DNA of 64,000 bases from Streptomyces sp. YIM 130001 (GTDB lineage Bacteria; Actinomycetota; Actinomycetes; Streptomycetales; Streptomycetaceae). The stretch spans positions 124,001 to 188,000 of the forward strand of contig NZ_KZ984564.1 of the NCBI RefSeq assembly GCF_003574445.1, read 5' to 3'. Under the pieces are notes generated by a model. The model ran no database searches. It saw only the letters and a list, made by a program, of their open reading frames with translations, and was not told the origin of the DNA. Below are positions 7,323-16,090 of this stretch, in pieces. The stretch's first letter is position 1. Each line of letters begins with the position of its first letter. The translations under genes and the position numbers were made by a program.

Positions 7323-9175
7323 CAGGTGTTCCTCGCCCGGTGCACGGCGGCGATCACGGCCCGTACGGAAGCGGTGAGGACCGAGGTGTCCAGGCCCGCG
7401 CCCCAAGCGGTCGCGTCGCCCACGCGGCAGCGGACGTAGGCGGCGGCGGGGCTGTCCGGGCCACTGCCGGTGGCGTGCTCGGCGTAGTCGAGGATGTCGG
7501 CCTCGACGCCGGCGCCGCGCAGGGCGTCGATGAGTGCGGACAGCGGGCCGTTCCCCTTGCCGCGCAGCACCTGCCGCTCGCCGTCCCTTTCCAGGGAGTA
7601 CGTCAACTCGTGGGTTCCCGGAGCGATTTCGCGCGTACTCCAGGAGGCGGGCGCGAGCGGACCGTGCTCACCCGGGGCGATGAACGTGCTGCGGAAGAGG
7701 TCCATCAGTTCGTCGACGCCGAGTTCGCGGCCGGTGTCGTCCGTGACGCGCTGCACCGTCCGGGAGAAGTCGGCGCGCATGGCCTGCGGCAGGTCGAGAC
7801 CGTGCCGGGTGTGCAGGAGGTGCGCCATTCCGCCCTTGCCCGACTGCGAGTTGACCCGGATGACCTCCTCGTACGTCCGCCCGATGTCGCCCGGGTCGAC
7901 CGGCAGGTACGGGACCGACCACGGGGCCTCGGCCGCGGGGACGCCGCTCTCGGCGGCCTGTTCGGCGTGCCGGGCCAGGCCCTTGGCGATGGCGTCCTGG
8001 TGGGTGCCGGAGAAGGCGGTGTGCACGAGGGTGCCGCCGTAGGGGTGGCGGGGGTGCACCGGCAGGCGGTTGCAGTGCTCGACGGTGTCGCGGACCGTGT
8101 CGATGTCGGAGAAGTCGATCATCGGGTTCACGCCCTGGGCGTACAGGTTCATGGCCAGGGTGACCAGGTCGACGTTGCCGGTCCGCTCGCCGTTGCCGAA
8201 CAGGCAGCCCTCCACGCGCTGCGCGCCCGCGAGGACGGCGAGTTCGGCGCAGGCGACGCCGGTGCCGCGGTCGTTGTGCGGGTGCACGGAGAGGATCACC
8301 GAATCGCGGCGGGCCAGATGGCGGTGCATGTACTCGATCTGGTCGGCGTAGACGTTCGGCGAGGCGATCTCCACCGTCGCGGGCAGGTTGTGGACCACCG
8401 GGCGGTCCGGGCTCGCCTCCCACAGCTCGGTGAGGCTGTCGCAGACCTCGAGGATGAAGTCGGGCTCGGTGAGGTTGAAGACCTCGGGTGAGAACTCGAA
8501 CCTCATGTCGTCGCCCGGCCGCTCCTCCGCCCGGCGCAGCAGATGCGTCGCGGCGTCCAGGATCATCGTGTGCACCTCGGCGCGGGACCGGCCGAGGACC
8601 ACGTCGCGCCAGGTGGGCGCGGTCGCGGTGTAGAGATGGACCAGCGTGCGCGGCAGTCCGCGCAGCGATTCGACGGTGCGGTCGATCAGGTCGCGGCGGG
8701 CCGGGGTGAACACCGAGATCGTGACGTCGTCCGGCACCGCGCCGCTCTGGGCGAGATGAGTGACGAAGTCGAAGTCGGTGCTGCTCGCGGACGGGTAGCC
8801 GACCTCGATCTCCTTGAAGCCCATGGCTACCAGGAGGTCGAACATGCGGCGCTTGCGCGGGGTGTCCATCGGCTCGGCCAGCGCCTGGTTGCCGTCCCGC
8901 AGGTCGACGGGGACCCACAGGGGCGCCTGCTCCAGGCGGCGGGACGGCCAGGCGCGGTCGGTCGACGGCAGGTCGACCCGTTCGTGCGCGGGCCGGTAGC
9001 GGTGGTGCGGCATGGCGCTCGGGCGCTGCGGATTCCAGGCCGCGGCCTGTGGGGGTACCGGGGCGGAGGGGGTGCGCAGGGTGGGGAAGGCGGTGGGCGC
9101 CGTGGTGGTCGGGGAAGCGCTCGCGGTGTGCTCGGCGCCTTCGGGGCCGGGCGCGGCGGATGCGGTGGTCGCCAT
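7322..9175 (-). CDS. leuA: 2-isopropylmalate synthase (LeuA)
   Basis: 617 aa. Catalyses acetyl-CoA plus 2-ketoisovalerate to 2-isopropylmalate, the first committed step of leucine synthesis. LRDGNQAL near residues 92-99 and HPHNDRG near 300 are the metal and substrate motifs of the DRE-TIM fold. The C-terminal 130 residues form the allosteric leucine-binding domain. The ATG at 9175 has GAAGGA 9 nt upstream. It adds about 54 low-complexity residues before [16 protein letters not shown], where many family members begin (ATG at 9013). The sequence departs from the usual Streptomyces LeuA N-terminus as I recall it ([16 protein letters not shown]), so it may be a second copy. Upstream lie a Leu-rich leader peptide, a hairpin and an operator. 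Confidence 0.93.
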   Translation of the reverse strand: MATTASAAPGPEGAEHTASASPTTTAPTAFPTLRTPSAPVPPQAAAWNPQRPSAMPHHRYRPAHERVDLPSTDRAWPSRRLEQAPLWVPVDLRDGNQALAEPMDTPRKRRMFDLLVAMGFKEIEVGYPSASSTDFDFVTHLAQSGAVPDDVTISVFTPARRDLIDRTVESLRGLPRTLVHLYTATAPTWRDVVLGRSRAEVHTMILDAATHLLRRAEERPGDDMRFEFSPEVFNLTEPDFILEVCDSLTELWEASPDRPVVHNLPATVEIASPNVYADQIEYMHRHLARRDSVILSVHPHNDRGTGVACAELAVLAGAQRVEGCLFGNGERTGNVDLVTLAMNLYAQGVNPMIDFSDIDTVRDTVEHCNRLPVHPRHPYGGTLVHTAFSGTHQDAIAKGLARHAEQAAESGVPAAEAPWSVPYLPVDPGDIGRTYEEVIRVNSQSGKGGMAHLLHTRHGLDLPQAMRADFSRTVQRVTDDTGRELGVDELMDLFRSTFIAPGEHGPLAPASWSTREIAPGTHELTYSLERDGERQVLRGKGNGPLSALIDALRGAGVEADILDYAEHATGSGPDSPAAAYVRCRVGDATAWGAGLDTSVLTASVRAVIAAVHRARNT

Positions 9176-9225
9176 GGGCTGAGGTCCTTCGGTTCGGTCG
9201 TCGGGCGACCGGCGCAGCAAGACAC

Positions 9226-9264
9226 CCGCTGCGGGGGGGCCGGTCGGATCAGGCCCCGCAGCGG
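9226..9264 (-). terminator. Attenuator hairpin of leuA
   Basis: CCGCTGCGGGG-CC pairs with GG-CCCCGCAGCGG around a 10-nt loop, with three unpaired C/G bases. The stem starts inside the last codons of the leader peptide and ends 50 nt before the leuA ATG. A ribosome stalled at the four leucine codons would leave it free or blocked depending on competing pairings, which I have not folded. No clear T-tract follows. Confidence 0.6.
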
Positions 9265-9296
9265 CGACCGAGGAGAAGGAGCTCGTGGTGCGGCAT
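9249..9296 (-). CDS. Leucine-rich leader peptide of leuA
   Basis: 15 codons: [15 protein letters not shown], with four consecutive leucine codons (CTC CTT CTC CTC). It ends 73 nt before leuA on the same strand and its stop lies in the attenuator stem. A run of leucine codons before a leucine-synthesis gene is the classic ribosome-mediated attenuation arrangement. There is no Shine-Dalgarno. A TACGGT -10 sits so that transcription would start at the A of the ATG, so the message would be leaderless, which is common in actinobacteria. Confidence 0.8.
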   Translation of the reverse strand: MPHHELLLLGRRCGA

Positions 9297-9303
9297 GCTG
9301 GGT

Positions 9304-9333
9304 ACCGTAGACACACCTCAGCTCCTCAGACAA
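9304..9333 (-). promoter_or_regulatory. Promoter of leuA leader (leaderless)
   Basis: On the minus strand, TTGTCT (9333-9328) and TACGGT (9309-9304) are separated by 18 nt, and 7 nt separate the -10 from the ATG of the leader peptide. The geometry fits a housekeeping sigma-factor promoter producing a leaderless mRNA. The -35 falls in the loop of the operator palindrome. Confidence 0.6.
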
Positions 9334-9364
9334 GCTGAGGTGTACGAAATCAGCTGAGGCACAC
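9313..9364. promoter_or_regulatory. Candidate GntR/FadR operator between leuA and its regulator
   Basis: An 11-bp inverted repeat (ACACCTCAGCT at 9313-9323, AGCTGAGGTGT at 9333-9343) covers the leuA promoter. A third half-site, AGCTGAGGCAC, follows near 9352-9362. It lies directly upstream of the divergent FadR-type regulator gene. Such palindromes in shared control regions are typical binding sites of GntR-family dimers. Binding is inferred. Confidence 0.65.
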
Positions 9365-9388
9365 CGAAATTCGGGAAAGGACCACTCG

Positions 9389-10099
9389 ATGGCGACAGGG
9401 ACACCGCCCGCACCGATCGGCGCGCTACGGCCGTCACCGCTGGTCGAGCAGGCCACCGAGCGGCTGCGCGAGGCGATCGCGACGGGCGAATGGCCGGTGG
9501 GCAGCAAGCTCCCGGGCGAGACCACCCTGGCCAAGTCGCTCGGCGTCGGCCGCTCCACCGTCCGCGAGGCGCTGCGCTCGCTCGCCGGTGCCGGCCTGGT
9601 GCAGGCCCGCCAGGGCGCGGGCGTCTTCGTCACGGCGACCCGGCCGCGCGAGGACTGGTCCACCCAATTGCGCCGGGCGGCGGTGGCCGACGTCTACGAG
9701 GTGCGGATGCTCATCGAGGTCGGGGCGGCCGAGGTGGCCGCGGCGCGCCGCACCGAGGACGACGTGAACGCGATGCGTGCGGCCCTCGAGGGGCGCAGGG
9801 CCGCAGGGGAGGGGACGAACGCGGAGTTCGTCGAGGCCGACATCGCGCTGCACGCGTCGGTGGTCGCGGCCGCCCACAACCCCGTACTCACCGGCTTGTT
9901 CGAGGAGTTCGTGCCCGTACTGCAGCACGGGCTGACCGAACTGCTCGATCTGCTCGAGCTGCGCGCGGCCGACCCCGCGCACGGGGACGCGACCCATGCC
10001 GCCCTGGTCGCGGCCGTCGTACGGGGGGACGCGGATGCGGCGGGAAGGACGTTGCGGGAGGAGCTGAAGGGGACGCTGGACCGGCTGCAGGCGTTGTGA
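9389..10099 (+). CDS. FadR-type GntR family transcriptional regulator
   Basis: 236 aa. The ATG at 9389 has AAAGGA 7 nt upstream. The N-terminal winged helix (about 20-85) has LPGETTLAKSLGVGRSTVREALRSLAGAGLVQ. The C-terminal all-helical FCD effector domain has EVRMLIEVGAAEVAAARR, DIALHASVVAAAHN and HAALVAAV, including the Asp/His pattern of the metal-binding FCD subgroup. It is transcribed away from leuA across a shared operator, so it likely controls leuA and itself. The ligand is unknown; a branched-chain precursor is a guess. Confidence 0.88.
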   Translation: MATGTPPAPIGALRPSPLVEQATERLREAIATGEWPVGSKLPGETTLAKSLGVGRSTVREALRSLAGAGLVQARQGAGVFVTATRPREDWSTQLRRAAVADVYEVRMLIEVGAAEVAAARRTEDDVNAMRAALEGRRAAGEGTNAEFVEADIALHASVVAAAHNPVLTGLFEEFVPVLQHGLTELLDLLELRAADPAHGDATHAALVAAVVRGDADAAGRTLREELKGTLDRLQAL

Positions 10100-10386
10100 C
10101 GGCGTTCACCGCGGCCGATTGCGCCGGCAGGGGCCGACGTCGGTACGAGGACCGGCCGTAGTCCGAGGTGAGCGCGCCGAGCGCCGGCGCTACGCTGGAT
10201 CGCAGCGCGGCCGCGGGCCCGGGCGTCCCCCACGGGTACGAGCCGGAAGCCACGGACCGTCGCGCGGCGGTGGGGCCCGCCGTACCCGAACCGCGGAACT
10301 CTCCGCCAACGGTCCCTGCTTGTGGCGAAACCCGCCCAGCCCGTCCCGCGAGGCCGGCGCCTGGGCGACGCACGAGTAGGAGACGC

Positions 10387-10983
10387 ATGCCCGAGCCAGT
10401 GCCAGAAGACGCCTTCGACGCCGGCGGTGATCCCGATGCCGGCCGTGATCCCGATGCCGGCGGTGACCCCGGTGCCGGCCGTGACCCCGGCGCCGGCGGT
10501 GACCCCAATGCCGGCGGTGACCCCCGTACCGCCCGTGACCCCGACACCGCCCGTGGCGACCACCACCTCCCGTCGAAGCCGCCCTCCCAGCACCCCGTAG
10601 TCGCCGTCGTGGCGCTCGGCGGCGCGCTGGGAGCCGCGGCCCGCTACGGCGCCCAGCTCCTGTGGCCGACCCCGGCGGGCGGATTCCCCTGGACCACCTT
10701 CTGCGTGAACGCCGTCGGCTGCGCCGCGATGGGCGTCCTCATGGTGCTGCTCACCGAGGCGTGGACGGCACACCGCCTGGTCCGGCCGTTCCTCGGGACC
10801 GGAGTGCTCGGCGGGTTCACGACGTTCTCCACCTACGCCGTGGACGTCGAGCGCCTGGTGGACGCGCGAGCGGCGGCCCGCGGCCTCCTCTACCTCCTGG
10901 CCACACCGGCGATCGCCCTCGTCGCCGTCGCCCTCGCCACGTGGCTGACCCGTCGAGCCCTCGGAAGGGAGCGCGCAGCGTGA
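10387..10983 (+). CDS. crcB: Fluoride channel FluC/CrcB, subunit 1
   Basis: 198 aa. The ATG at 10387 follows GTAGGAGACGC. The first about 65 residues are a low-complexity DP-rich extension encoded by 18-bp tandem repeats. Four membrane helices follow, with [24 protein letters not shown] and [11 protein letters not shown], the FluC/CrcB signatures that line the fluoride pore. FluC channels export F- by diffusion through a dual-topology dimer. The second crcB overlaps by GTGA, so the two probably form a heterodimer. I looked for a fluoride riboswitch upstream and did not find one. Confidence 0.9.
   Translation: MPEPVPEDAFDAGGDPDAGRDPDAGGDPGAGRDPGAGGDPNAGGDPRTARDPDTARGDHHLPSKPPSQHPVVAVVALGGALGAAARYGAQLLWPTPAGGFPWTTFCVNAVGCAAMGVLMVLLTEAWTAHRLVRPFLGTGVLGGFTTFSTYAVDVERLVDARAAARGLLYLLATPAIALVAVALATWLTRRALGRERAA
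10423..10548 (+). repeat. Seven 18-bp tandem repeats in crcB1 N-terminus
   Basis: Seven consecutive 18-mers of the form GGCGGTGACCCCGATGCC vary at a few positions and keep the frame, encoding an alternating Gly-Gly-Asp-Pro / Gly-Arg-Asp-Pro tract. They fall in the non-membrane extension of the first FluC subunit. Confidence 0.9.
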
Positions 10984-11354
10984 ACTGGCTCCTGGTGATC
11001 ATCGGCGGCGCGGTCGGCGCCCCGCTGCGCTACCTCACCGACCGGGCCGTGCAGCGACGGCACGACACCGCCTTCCCGTGGGGCACCTTCGTGGTGAACC
11101 TGGCCGGCTGCCTCGTGCTCGGCCTCCTCACCGGCGCCGCCCTGGCCGGCGCCACTTCCTCCCGGTGGCAACTCCTGCTCGGCACCGGCCTGTGCGGCGC
11201 CCTCACCACGTACTCGACGTTCTCGTACGAGACGCTCCGCCTCCTCGAGACGAACGCTCGCCGCTACGCCGTGGCCAATGTGGCCGCGAGTGTCCTGGCC
11301 GGCACGGCCGCCGCCTTCGCGGGAGTGGCGGCGGCCCGCGCGATGTGGATGTAG
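10980..11354 (+). CDS. crcB: Fluoride channel FluC/CrcB, subunit 2
   Basis: 124 aa, the usual length for the family. The GTG at 10980 overlaps the TGA of the first crcB. Four hydrophobic helices carry [23 protein letters not shown] and [12 protein letters not shown]. The Thr-Thr-x-Ser-Thr-Phe stretch holds the phenylalanine that lines the fluoride path in characterised FluC proteins. As in other Gram-positive bacteria with two tandem genes, the product likely pairs with subunit 1 in inverted orientation. The gene ends 22 bp before the convergent methyltransferase stop. Confidence 0.93.
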   Translation: MNWLLVIIGGAVGAPLRYLTDRAVQRRHDTAFPWGTFVVNLAGCLVLGLLTGAALAGATSSRWQLLLGTGLCGALTTYSTFSYETLRLLETNARRYAVANVAASVLAGTAAAFAGVAAARAMWM

Positions 11355-11376
11355 GGGCGGCGGCCCCTACGGCCGG

Positions 11377-12468
11377 TCAGCCGCCGAGCTTGATCACCTT
11401 GCGGCCCGGGCCCCAGCGCTCGACGGCCTGGCGGTCGGCGAAGGCCATGGCCCGCAGCATGTTGCCGCCGTCGCTCGCCTCGACGCTGCTGCGCAGACGC
11501 CGGCGCATCGAGTCGGGCAGGCGTGTGGTGCCCGACTCCACCGTGTCCCCGTAGAACGGCGCGAACGTCACGCCGGCGAAGCCCGCCTTCCGCAGCAGCA
11601 GCGGCAGGGTCTGAGAGGAGTAGAACATCAGGTGGTTCCGGGTGAAGCCGTTCCAGTCCGAGCCGTACGCCTTCAGGTGCAGGGAGGCGGCGTTGACCGT
11701 CAGGATGTTCAGCACTCCGCCGGGCGCGAGCAGTTCACGGAACTTCTTGAAGTCGTCGACCGGGCGCGGCAGATGGGCGAGCACCGACCAGAGCGTGATC
11801 ACGTCGAACCCGCCCTCTGCCACCTCCGGAACGTCCTCGGGCGCACCGTGGTACGCGGTCGCCGACGTCAGGCGCTCGTTGGCCAGCTGGACCGAGTCGG
11901 GGGACAGGTCGACCCCGCAGGCGTCGAAGCCGCGCTGCTCGGCCAGATCGAGGAACAGGCCGGAGCCGCAGCCGAAGTCGAGCAGTCTGCGCTTGTCGCC
12001 GTCGGTGAGGATCGGGTCGAAGGCGTCCATGGAGAGCCGGTAGCGGCGCTGCCGCCGCCGCGAGTAGCCGCCCGACAGGAACGAGCTGTAGTTCTTCGCG
12101 TAGAGGTCGCCGAGCCGTTCCGGCCGGATGTTGGGGTTGCGGTAGAGGAAACCGCAGGTCGGGCAGCGCACCACGCGGTACGACCACTTGGTGCGGCCGT
12201 TGGCGTTGACGGCCTTGGGGTTGAACAGCGGCTGCTGGCGGGTCTCCCCGCACAGATGACAGGTGATGAACTCCTCGATGGTGCCGGCGGGCACGTGCTT
12301 GCGGTACTCCTCGAGGGAGACCACCGGTGCCCTGCGGACCCGCAGCTGCCACTGCAGCTCGCGGGCCTGCCGCTCGCCCGGCCGGACGTACACCCGCTGT
12401 GCCCACGGGACGCTGTCGTAGCGCGATCCGTAGAGGGCCCGGGCAACAGCTCGTTTTGCAGTCGTCAT
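11377..12468 (-). CDS. SAM-dependent methyltransferase with N-terminal zinc ribbon
   Basis: 363 aa. The ATG at 12468 follows AGAGG by 7 nt. A zinc ribbon at about 70-110 (CHLCGE ... CPTCGF) precedes a class I Rossmann methyltransferase with LLDFGCGSGLFLDLAE near 160 and GVDLSPDSVQLANERL. A conserved FDVITLWSVLAHLPRPVDDFKKF block follows. This arrangement resembles sugar C-methyltransferase-like and Methyltransf_23 proteins. The substrate is unknown. No sugar or antibiotic genes are adjacent. A 13-bp inverted repeat lies about 40 nt upstream. Confidence 0.82.
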   Translation of the reverse strand: MTTAKRAVARALYGSRYDSVPWAQRVYVRPGERQARELQWQLRVRRAPVVSLEEYRKHVPAGTIEEFITCHLCGETRQQPLFNPKAVNANGRTKWSYRVVRCPTCGFLYRNPNIRPERLGDLYAKNYSSFLSGGYSRRRQRRYRLSMDAFDPILTDGDKRRLLDFGCGSGLFLDLAEQRGFDACGVDLSPDSVQLANERLTSATAYHGAPEDVPEVAEGGFDVITLWSVLAHLPRPVDDFKKFRELLAPGGVLNILTVNAASLHLKAYGSDWNGFTRNHLMFYSSQTLPLLLRKAGFAGVTFAPFYGDTVESGTTRLPDSMRRRLRSSVEASDGGNMLRAMAFADRQAVERWGPGRKVIKLGG

Positions 12469-12505
12469 TTACGAACCTCTGCGTGGCTCCGCGGCCCGCG
12501 TACCG

Positions 12506-12539
12506 CTGTGTGCCGGGCAGATGGCAGCCCGGCACACAG
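12506..12539. promoter_or_regulatory. 13-bp inverted repeat upstream of methyltransferase
   Basis: CTGTGTGCCGGGC (12506-12518) and GCCCGGCACACAG (12527-12539) form a perfect stem with an 8-nt loop, 38 bp before the methyltransferase start. It may be an operator or a 5'-UTR hairpin. The rest of the 12,469-12,877 gap shows no gene. Confidence 0.5.
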
Positions 12540-12784
12540 TGGTACGGAGTCCGCGGAGACGTACCTAGTGGGACGAAAGTGCGGATCTGACGCGCGTGTT
12601 CGCCCACCGTTCCATTTCGGCCACAGCGACACAAGGGATCGGATGGGACCGAGTGGGGCGGTCTCGGAGCGTCTTGTGTGCGTCTTTCGACGGACAAGGC
12701 GTCCAGTCATGTACTCCCGCACCAGCCGTACCAGCCGCATCGTCCATGCGGTACTGCCCATTCCGCCCCCTCTGCTCCATGCGT

Positions 12785-12838
12785 CTCATCCATCTCACCC
12801 ACCTCATCCATCCCATCCATCCCACCCACCTCATCCGT
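12785..12838. repeat. CATCC/CACCC simple repeat
   Basis: The tract is built of CATCC, CACCC and CTCAT words in an irregular 5- and 10-bp pattern. It is strongly pyrimidine-biased on the plus strand. It lies between the FtsX stop (12878) and the methyltransferase and has no coding signal. Confidence 0.6.
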
Positions 12839-12877
12839 CACTGCCCGGCGCCGGCCCGGCTCTCCGCTCCGCGGCAC

Positions 12878-15406
12878 TCACTCCTTGGCGGTGGCCGCCG
12901 TGACCGCCCGGACCCGCAGCGCCGCCCGGCCCGGCAGAGCGGTCGCGGTGAGTGCGAGGAGTGCGGCCGCGCCCACCACCGCGGCGTACACCAGCGGGAC
13001 GACGGACGGCGTCGCCCGGCCCGTCATGCCGATGCCGAACGAGGTCAGGACGGCCAGGGCGATGGCGGTACCGAGCGTGGTGGCGAGCAGGAGCACCGCC
13101 AGGGCCTCGGTCCGCAGCATGCGCAGCACCTGGCGGCGGGTGGCGCCGGCGAGGCGCAGCAGCGCGAACTCCCGGACGCGCTCCGAGACCGACATGGCGA
13201 GCGTGTTGACCACCGCGATGGCCGTGAAGGCCAGTACGAGGCCCATGGCGAGGAAGTTCACCTCGGCGTCGGCCTGCCGGCGCTCCGCCCGGAGTGCGTC
13301 CGCGGACGCCGGTGAGATCACCTCGAGTTCCGGGAACTCACGCAGAGTGTTCGACAGTTGACTGTGTGTGCGGTCCGTACTGACGAGGACGGTGGAGGCG
13401 AGGGGGTTGTCGATGTGCCGGGCGAGCAGGTCGTGCGCGAGGGTGAGGTCTCCGGAGCCGAGCCCTTCGGCGTAGACGGCGGCGACGGTGAGGGTGGCGG
13501 GCGTGCCGTCCCCGAGGGTGAGCCTCAGTCGGCTGCCGGGTTTCAAGTCCTGTTGCTCGGCGGCCAGTTCGCTGACGGCGACGGTGCGTTCGGTGAGTCG
13601 GCCGAGTGAGCCGGCGGTGATGTCCGGGCGCCAGGTGCGGGTGAGCCCGGCCGGTGTGACGCCCTGGGCCGCGTACTTGTCGAGGCCTACCCGGACGTCC
13701 GTACGGACCACTTCGGTGACGGCCGTATCGCCGGTACGCAGGTGTCGGGCCGCCTGGGACGGGACTCCGGCTCCCCGGGAGGCGACCACCCAGTCGGCGG
13801 TCACGTCCTCGCGGACCTGGGCGCGGGCCGCGTCGGCGAGCGTGGGCTGGACGAACAGCACGGTGGACGCCATACCGACGAGCAGCGTGAGAGGGGTGAC
13901 GACGGAGGCCATCCGGGCGGCGTTGCCGCGGAGATTGGCGGCGGCGAGCCTCCCGCCGGGTCCGGCCAGCCTCAGCGGGCCGGTGAGCAGCAGCGCTGCC
14001 GCCTTGACCAGTACGGGACCGAGCAGGGAGACGGAGGTGGCCAGGACGACGACGGCGAGGAACGTCACCGGAGTGGACGCCGCCTCGGTGCGCAGGAAGC
14101 CGAGCAGGACGACGAGGGCGACACCGCCCACCAGCAGCACAAGCCCGGCGACGAGCCGGCCGCGCGCAGGCCGTGCCCGCTCGTCCGCGGCCTCGGACAG
14201 CGCCTCGGCGGGCCGGATCCGGGTGATCCGGCGTGAGGCGATCCGCGCGGCACCCCAGGCGCCGAACAGGGTCGCGGCGACGGCGGCGAGCGGCGGCAGA
14301 AACCCGGTGGTGTGCTGCAGCGTGTCCGGCACCGCGCCGAGCTCGACGAACCGGCGGTGCAGCCAACCGCCCAGCGGCAGCCCCGCCAGCGCCCCGGCCG
14401 CCCCCGCCACCGCGGAGACGACCAGCGCCTCCCGGCCGAGGAGCTTGCGGACCTGCCGCGGGGTGGCCGCGATCGCGCGGAGCAGGGCGAGTTCGCGGTG
14501 CCGCTGCTGGATGGAGAGCGCAAAGGTCCCGACCACGACGAGCACCGCCACGAGCAGCGAGGTCCCACCCATCGCGCCGCCCATACTGACCAGCTTCACG
14601 CGCGCCCCGGCGGCATCGAGGAACTCCACAGGCCCGCGTGCGTCTCCGGTGCTGACCTGCGCACCGGTGCCCTGCAGTGCCTCGGTCACGGCGCGCTCCA
14701 GCCGGTCCGGACCGACGCCCGCCGCCGGAATCACGCCGTACGCGGTGACCTGCCCGGCGCGGTCCGCGAGCCTGCGCGCCTCGCCGCCCGAGAAGAAGAG
14801 AGACGTCTGGTGGCGCACCTCGGTGGCGGGCGCGGCGATACCGGAGACCCGGTACGTGCGCGGGGCTGCTGTCGACTGGACGGTGAGGCGGTCACCCGGC
14901 TCGAGCCGGGCACGTCCCGCGAGATGGCGGTCGATGACCACTTCACCGCCGGCCGCGGGGGCGGATCCCGCGGTGATCCGGTACGGCGTCAGAGCCGCCG
15001 ACTCCCACGCATGCCCGTGGGCGGCCCGGCCTCCGGTGCCGCCCGGTACCAACGGCTCGGCCAGGAAGGTCAGTTCGGGTACGACCCGGGAGACACCGGG
15101 CGTTCGGGACAGGGTGCGTCCGATGCCGGCCGGCAGCCAGGCGCGCTCGGCGACCGGTTTGGCCTTGTGCTTGACCTTGGTCCTGCCCTTCTTCTGCTTG
15201 ACCGTCGTTTGGTGGACGTTCTGGTCGGCGGAGACCACGACCGGCGCCGCCGCGTAACGCTCGGTGCGGACGGTGCCGCGCAGTCCCGTATCGAGCAGCG
15301 TGCCGCAGGCGGTGATCAACGCGGCCGCACACATCAGGGCGACGAAGGAGCCGAGGAACCCGGCCTTGCGCGCACGGACGGTCTTCAGGGCGTAGCGCAG
15401 CATCAT
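12878..15406 (-). CDS. FtsX/MacB-type ABC transporter permease
   Basis: 842 aa. The ATG at 15406 overlaps the upstream regulator stop (ATGA). One N-terminal helix (AGFLGSFVALMCAAALITA) is followed by a long periplasmic-type domain (MacB_PCD-like), then three helices of a first FtsX domain (about 270-400, with RHRELALLRAIAATPRQVRKLLGRE), a second extracytoplasmic domain and a second FtsX domain at the C-terminus (REFALLRLAGATRRQVLRMLRTE). Such permeases need an ATPase partner, usually encoded beside them; none is here. Lipoprotein extrusion, peptide export or resistance is possible. The ArsR-type regulator is in the same operon. Confidence 0.88.
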   Translation of the reverse strand: MMLRYALKTVRARKAGFLGSFVALMCAAALITACGTLLDTGLRGTVRTERYAAAPVVVSADQNVHQTTVKQKKGRTKVKHKAKPVAERAWLPAGIGRTLSRTPGVSRVVPELTFLAEPLVPGGTGGRAAHGHAWESAALTPYRITAGSAPAAGGEVVIDRHLAGRARLEPGDRLTVQSTAAPRTYRVSGIAAPATEVRHQTSLFFSGGEARRLADRAGQVTAYGVIPAAGVGPDRLERAVTEALQGTGAQVSTGDARGPVEFLDAAGARVKLVSMGGAMGGTSLLVAVLVVVGTFALSIQQRHRELALLRAIAATPRQVRKLLGREALVVSAVAGAAGALAGLPLGGWLHRRFVELGAVPDTLQHTTGFLPPLAAVAATLFGAWGAARIASRRITRIRPAEALSEAADERARPARGRLVAGLVLLVGGVALVVLLGFLRTEAASTPVTFLAVVVLATSVSLLGPVLVKAAALLLTGPLRLAGPGGRLAAANLRGNAARMASVVTPLTLLVGMASTVLFVQPTLADAARAQVREDVTADWVVASRGAGVPSQAARHLRTGDTAVTEVVRTDVRVGLDKYAAQGVTPAGLTRTWRPDITAGSLGRLTERTVAVSELAAEQQDLKPGSRLRLTLGDGTPATLTVAAVYAEGLGSGDLTLAHDLLARHIDNPLASTVLVSTDRTHSQLSNTLREFPELEVISPASADALRAERRQADAEVNFLAMGLVLAFTAIAVVNTLAMSVSERVREFALLRLAGATRRQVLRMLRTEALAVLLLATTLGTAIALAVLTSFGIGMTGRATPSVVPLVYAAVVGAAALLALTATALPGRAALRVRAVTAATAKE

Positions 15407-16074
15407 GACGGGTCGGCCTCTCTTGTGCTGTCGTCGCCCGTCGGTGCGGGGGCGTCGTCGGACTGTCCGGCCGGTTCGGGCCCGGGGAAGGCGAGGAAGC
15501 GGGTGAGGAGCGTGCGCGCGCCGTCGGGGGTCTCGGACTCGGGCCGCTTGTAGCGGTCGAGGAGAGCGATGTACTCCTCGAAGAACTCCCGGAGTTCGGG
15601 CAGCGTGAGCCGGACACTGCCCCGCGAGTACGGGAACGCGTCGGCCCACGGCCCGTCCCCGGCGTCCCGCTGCAGCTGCTCGAAGAGCTCCAGGTCACGG
15701 GCGTACGCATGGTGGTTCAGCTCGTCCATGACATGCCGCATCTCGGGGCTCTGCCGACTGCGCGGCGGGAAACGGCGGTCGCCCGGTACGACGCGCCACC
15801 AGCGCTCCCGCCGCCCACCAGCCCCCTGGGTCTCCTCCACGAACCCGTATCTGGCCAGCTCACGCAGGTGATAACTGGTCGCGCCGGTGTTCAGCCCGAG
15901 CACCCGGGCGAGTACGGCCGAGGTGGCCGGCCCGTGCAGGGACAGGTACTCGAACACCCGCTGTCGACGCGGATGCGCAAGTGCCTTGAGCGCGGCCAGA
16001 TCGCCCAGTTCGACGGGCGCCGCAGAACCGGTCGGTACTTCGGAGGATGCGTCAGTGCCTGATTCCTGAGCCAT
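15403..16074 (-). CDS. ArsR-type winged-helix regulator of the FtsX permease
   Basis: 223 aa. The ATG at 16074 is used; there is no good ribosome site, and the transcript may be leaderless. The N-terminal winged helix has LAALKALAHPRRQRVFEYL and TGATSYHLRELARYGFVEE, typical of ArsR/HTH_20 proteins. It lacks the CxC metal site. The C-terminal half (YARDLELFEQLQRDAGDGPW onward) is a ligand-like domain of unknown function found in actinobacterial members. Its stop overlaps the FtsX start, so it probably controls that operon through the palindrome at 16091-16110. Confidence 0.82.
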   Translation of the reverse strand: MAQESGTDASSEVPTGSAAPVELGDLAALKALAHPRRQRVFEYLSLHGPATSAVLARVLGLNTGATSYHLRELARYGFVEETQGAGGRRERWWRVVPGDRRFPPRSRQSPEMRHVMDELNHHAYARDLELFEQLQRDAGDGPWADAFPYSRGSVRLTLPELREFFEEYIALLDRYKRPESETPDGARTLLTRFLAFPGPEPAGQSDDAPAPTGDDSTREADPS

Positions 16075-16090
16075 GACCACACAGTCGCCT

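Noticed and set aside
10100-10386. Fluoride riboswitch upstream of crcB
   Set aside because: GGCGTTCACC looks like part of the crcB motif, but the conserved pseudoknot and the rest of the core are missing.
12596-12860. Small genes between the methyltransferase and FtsX genes
   Set aside because: Frames consist of simple CATCC-type repeats and lack start signals.
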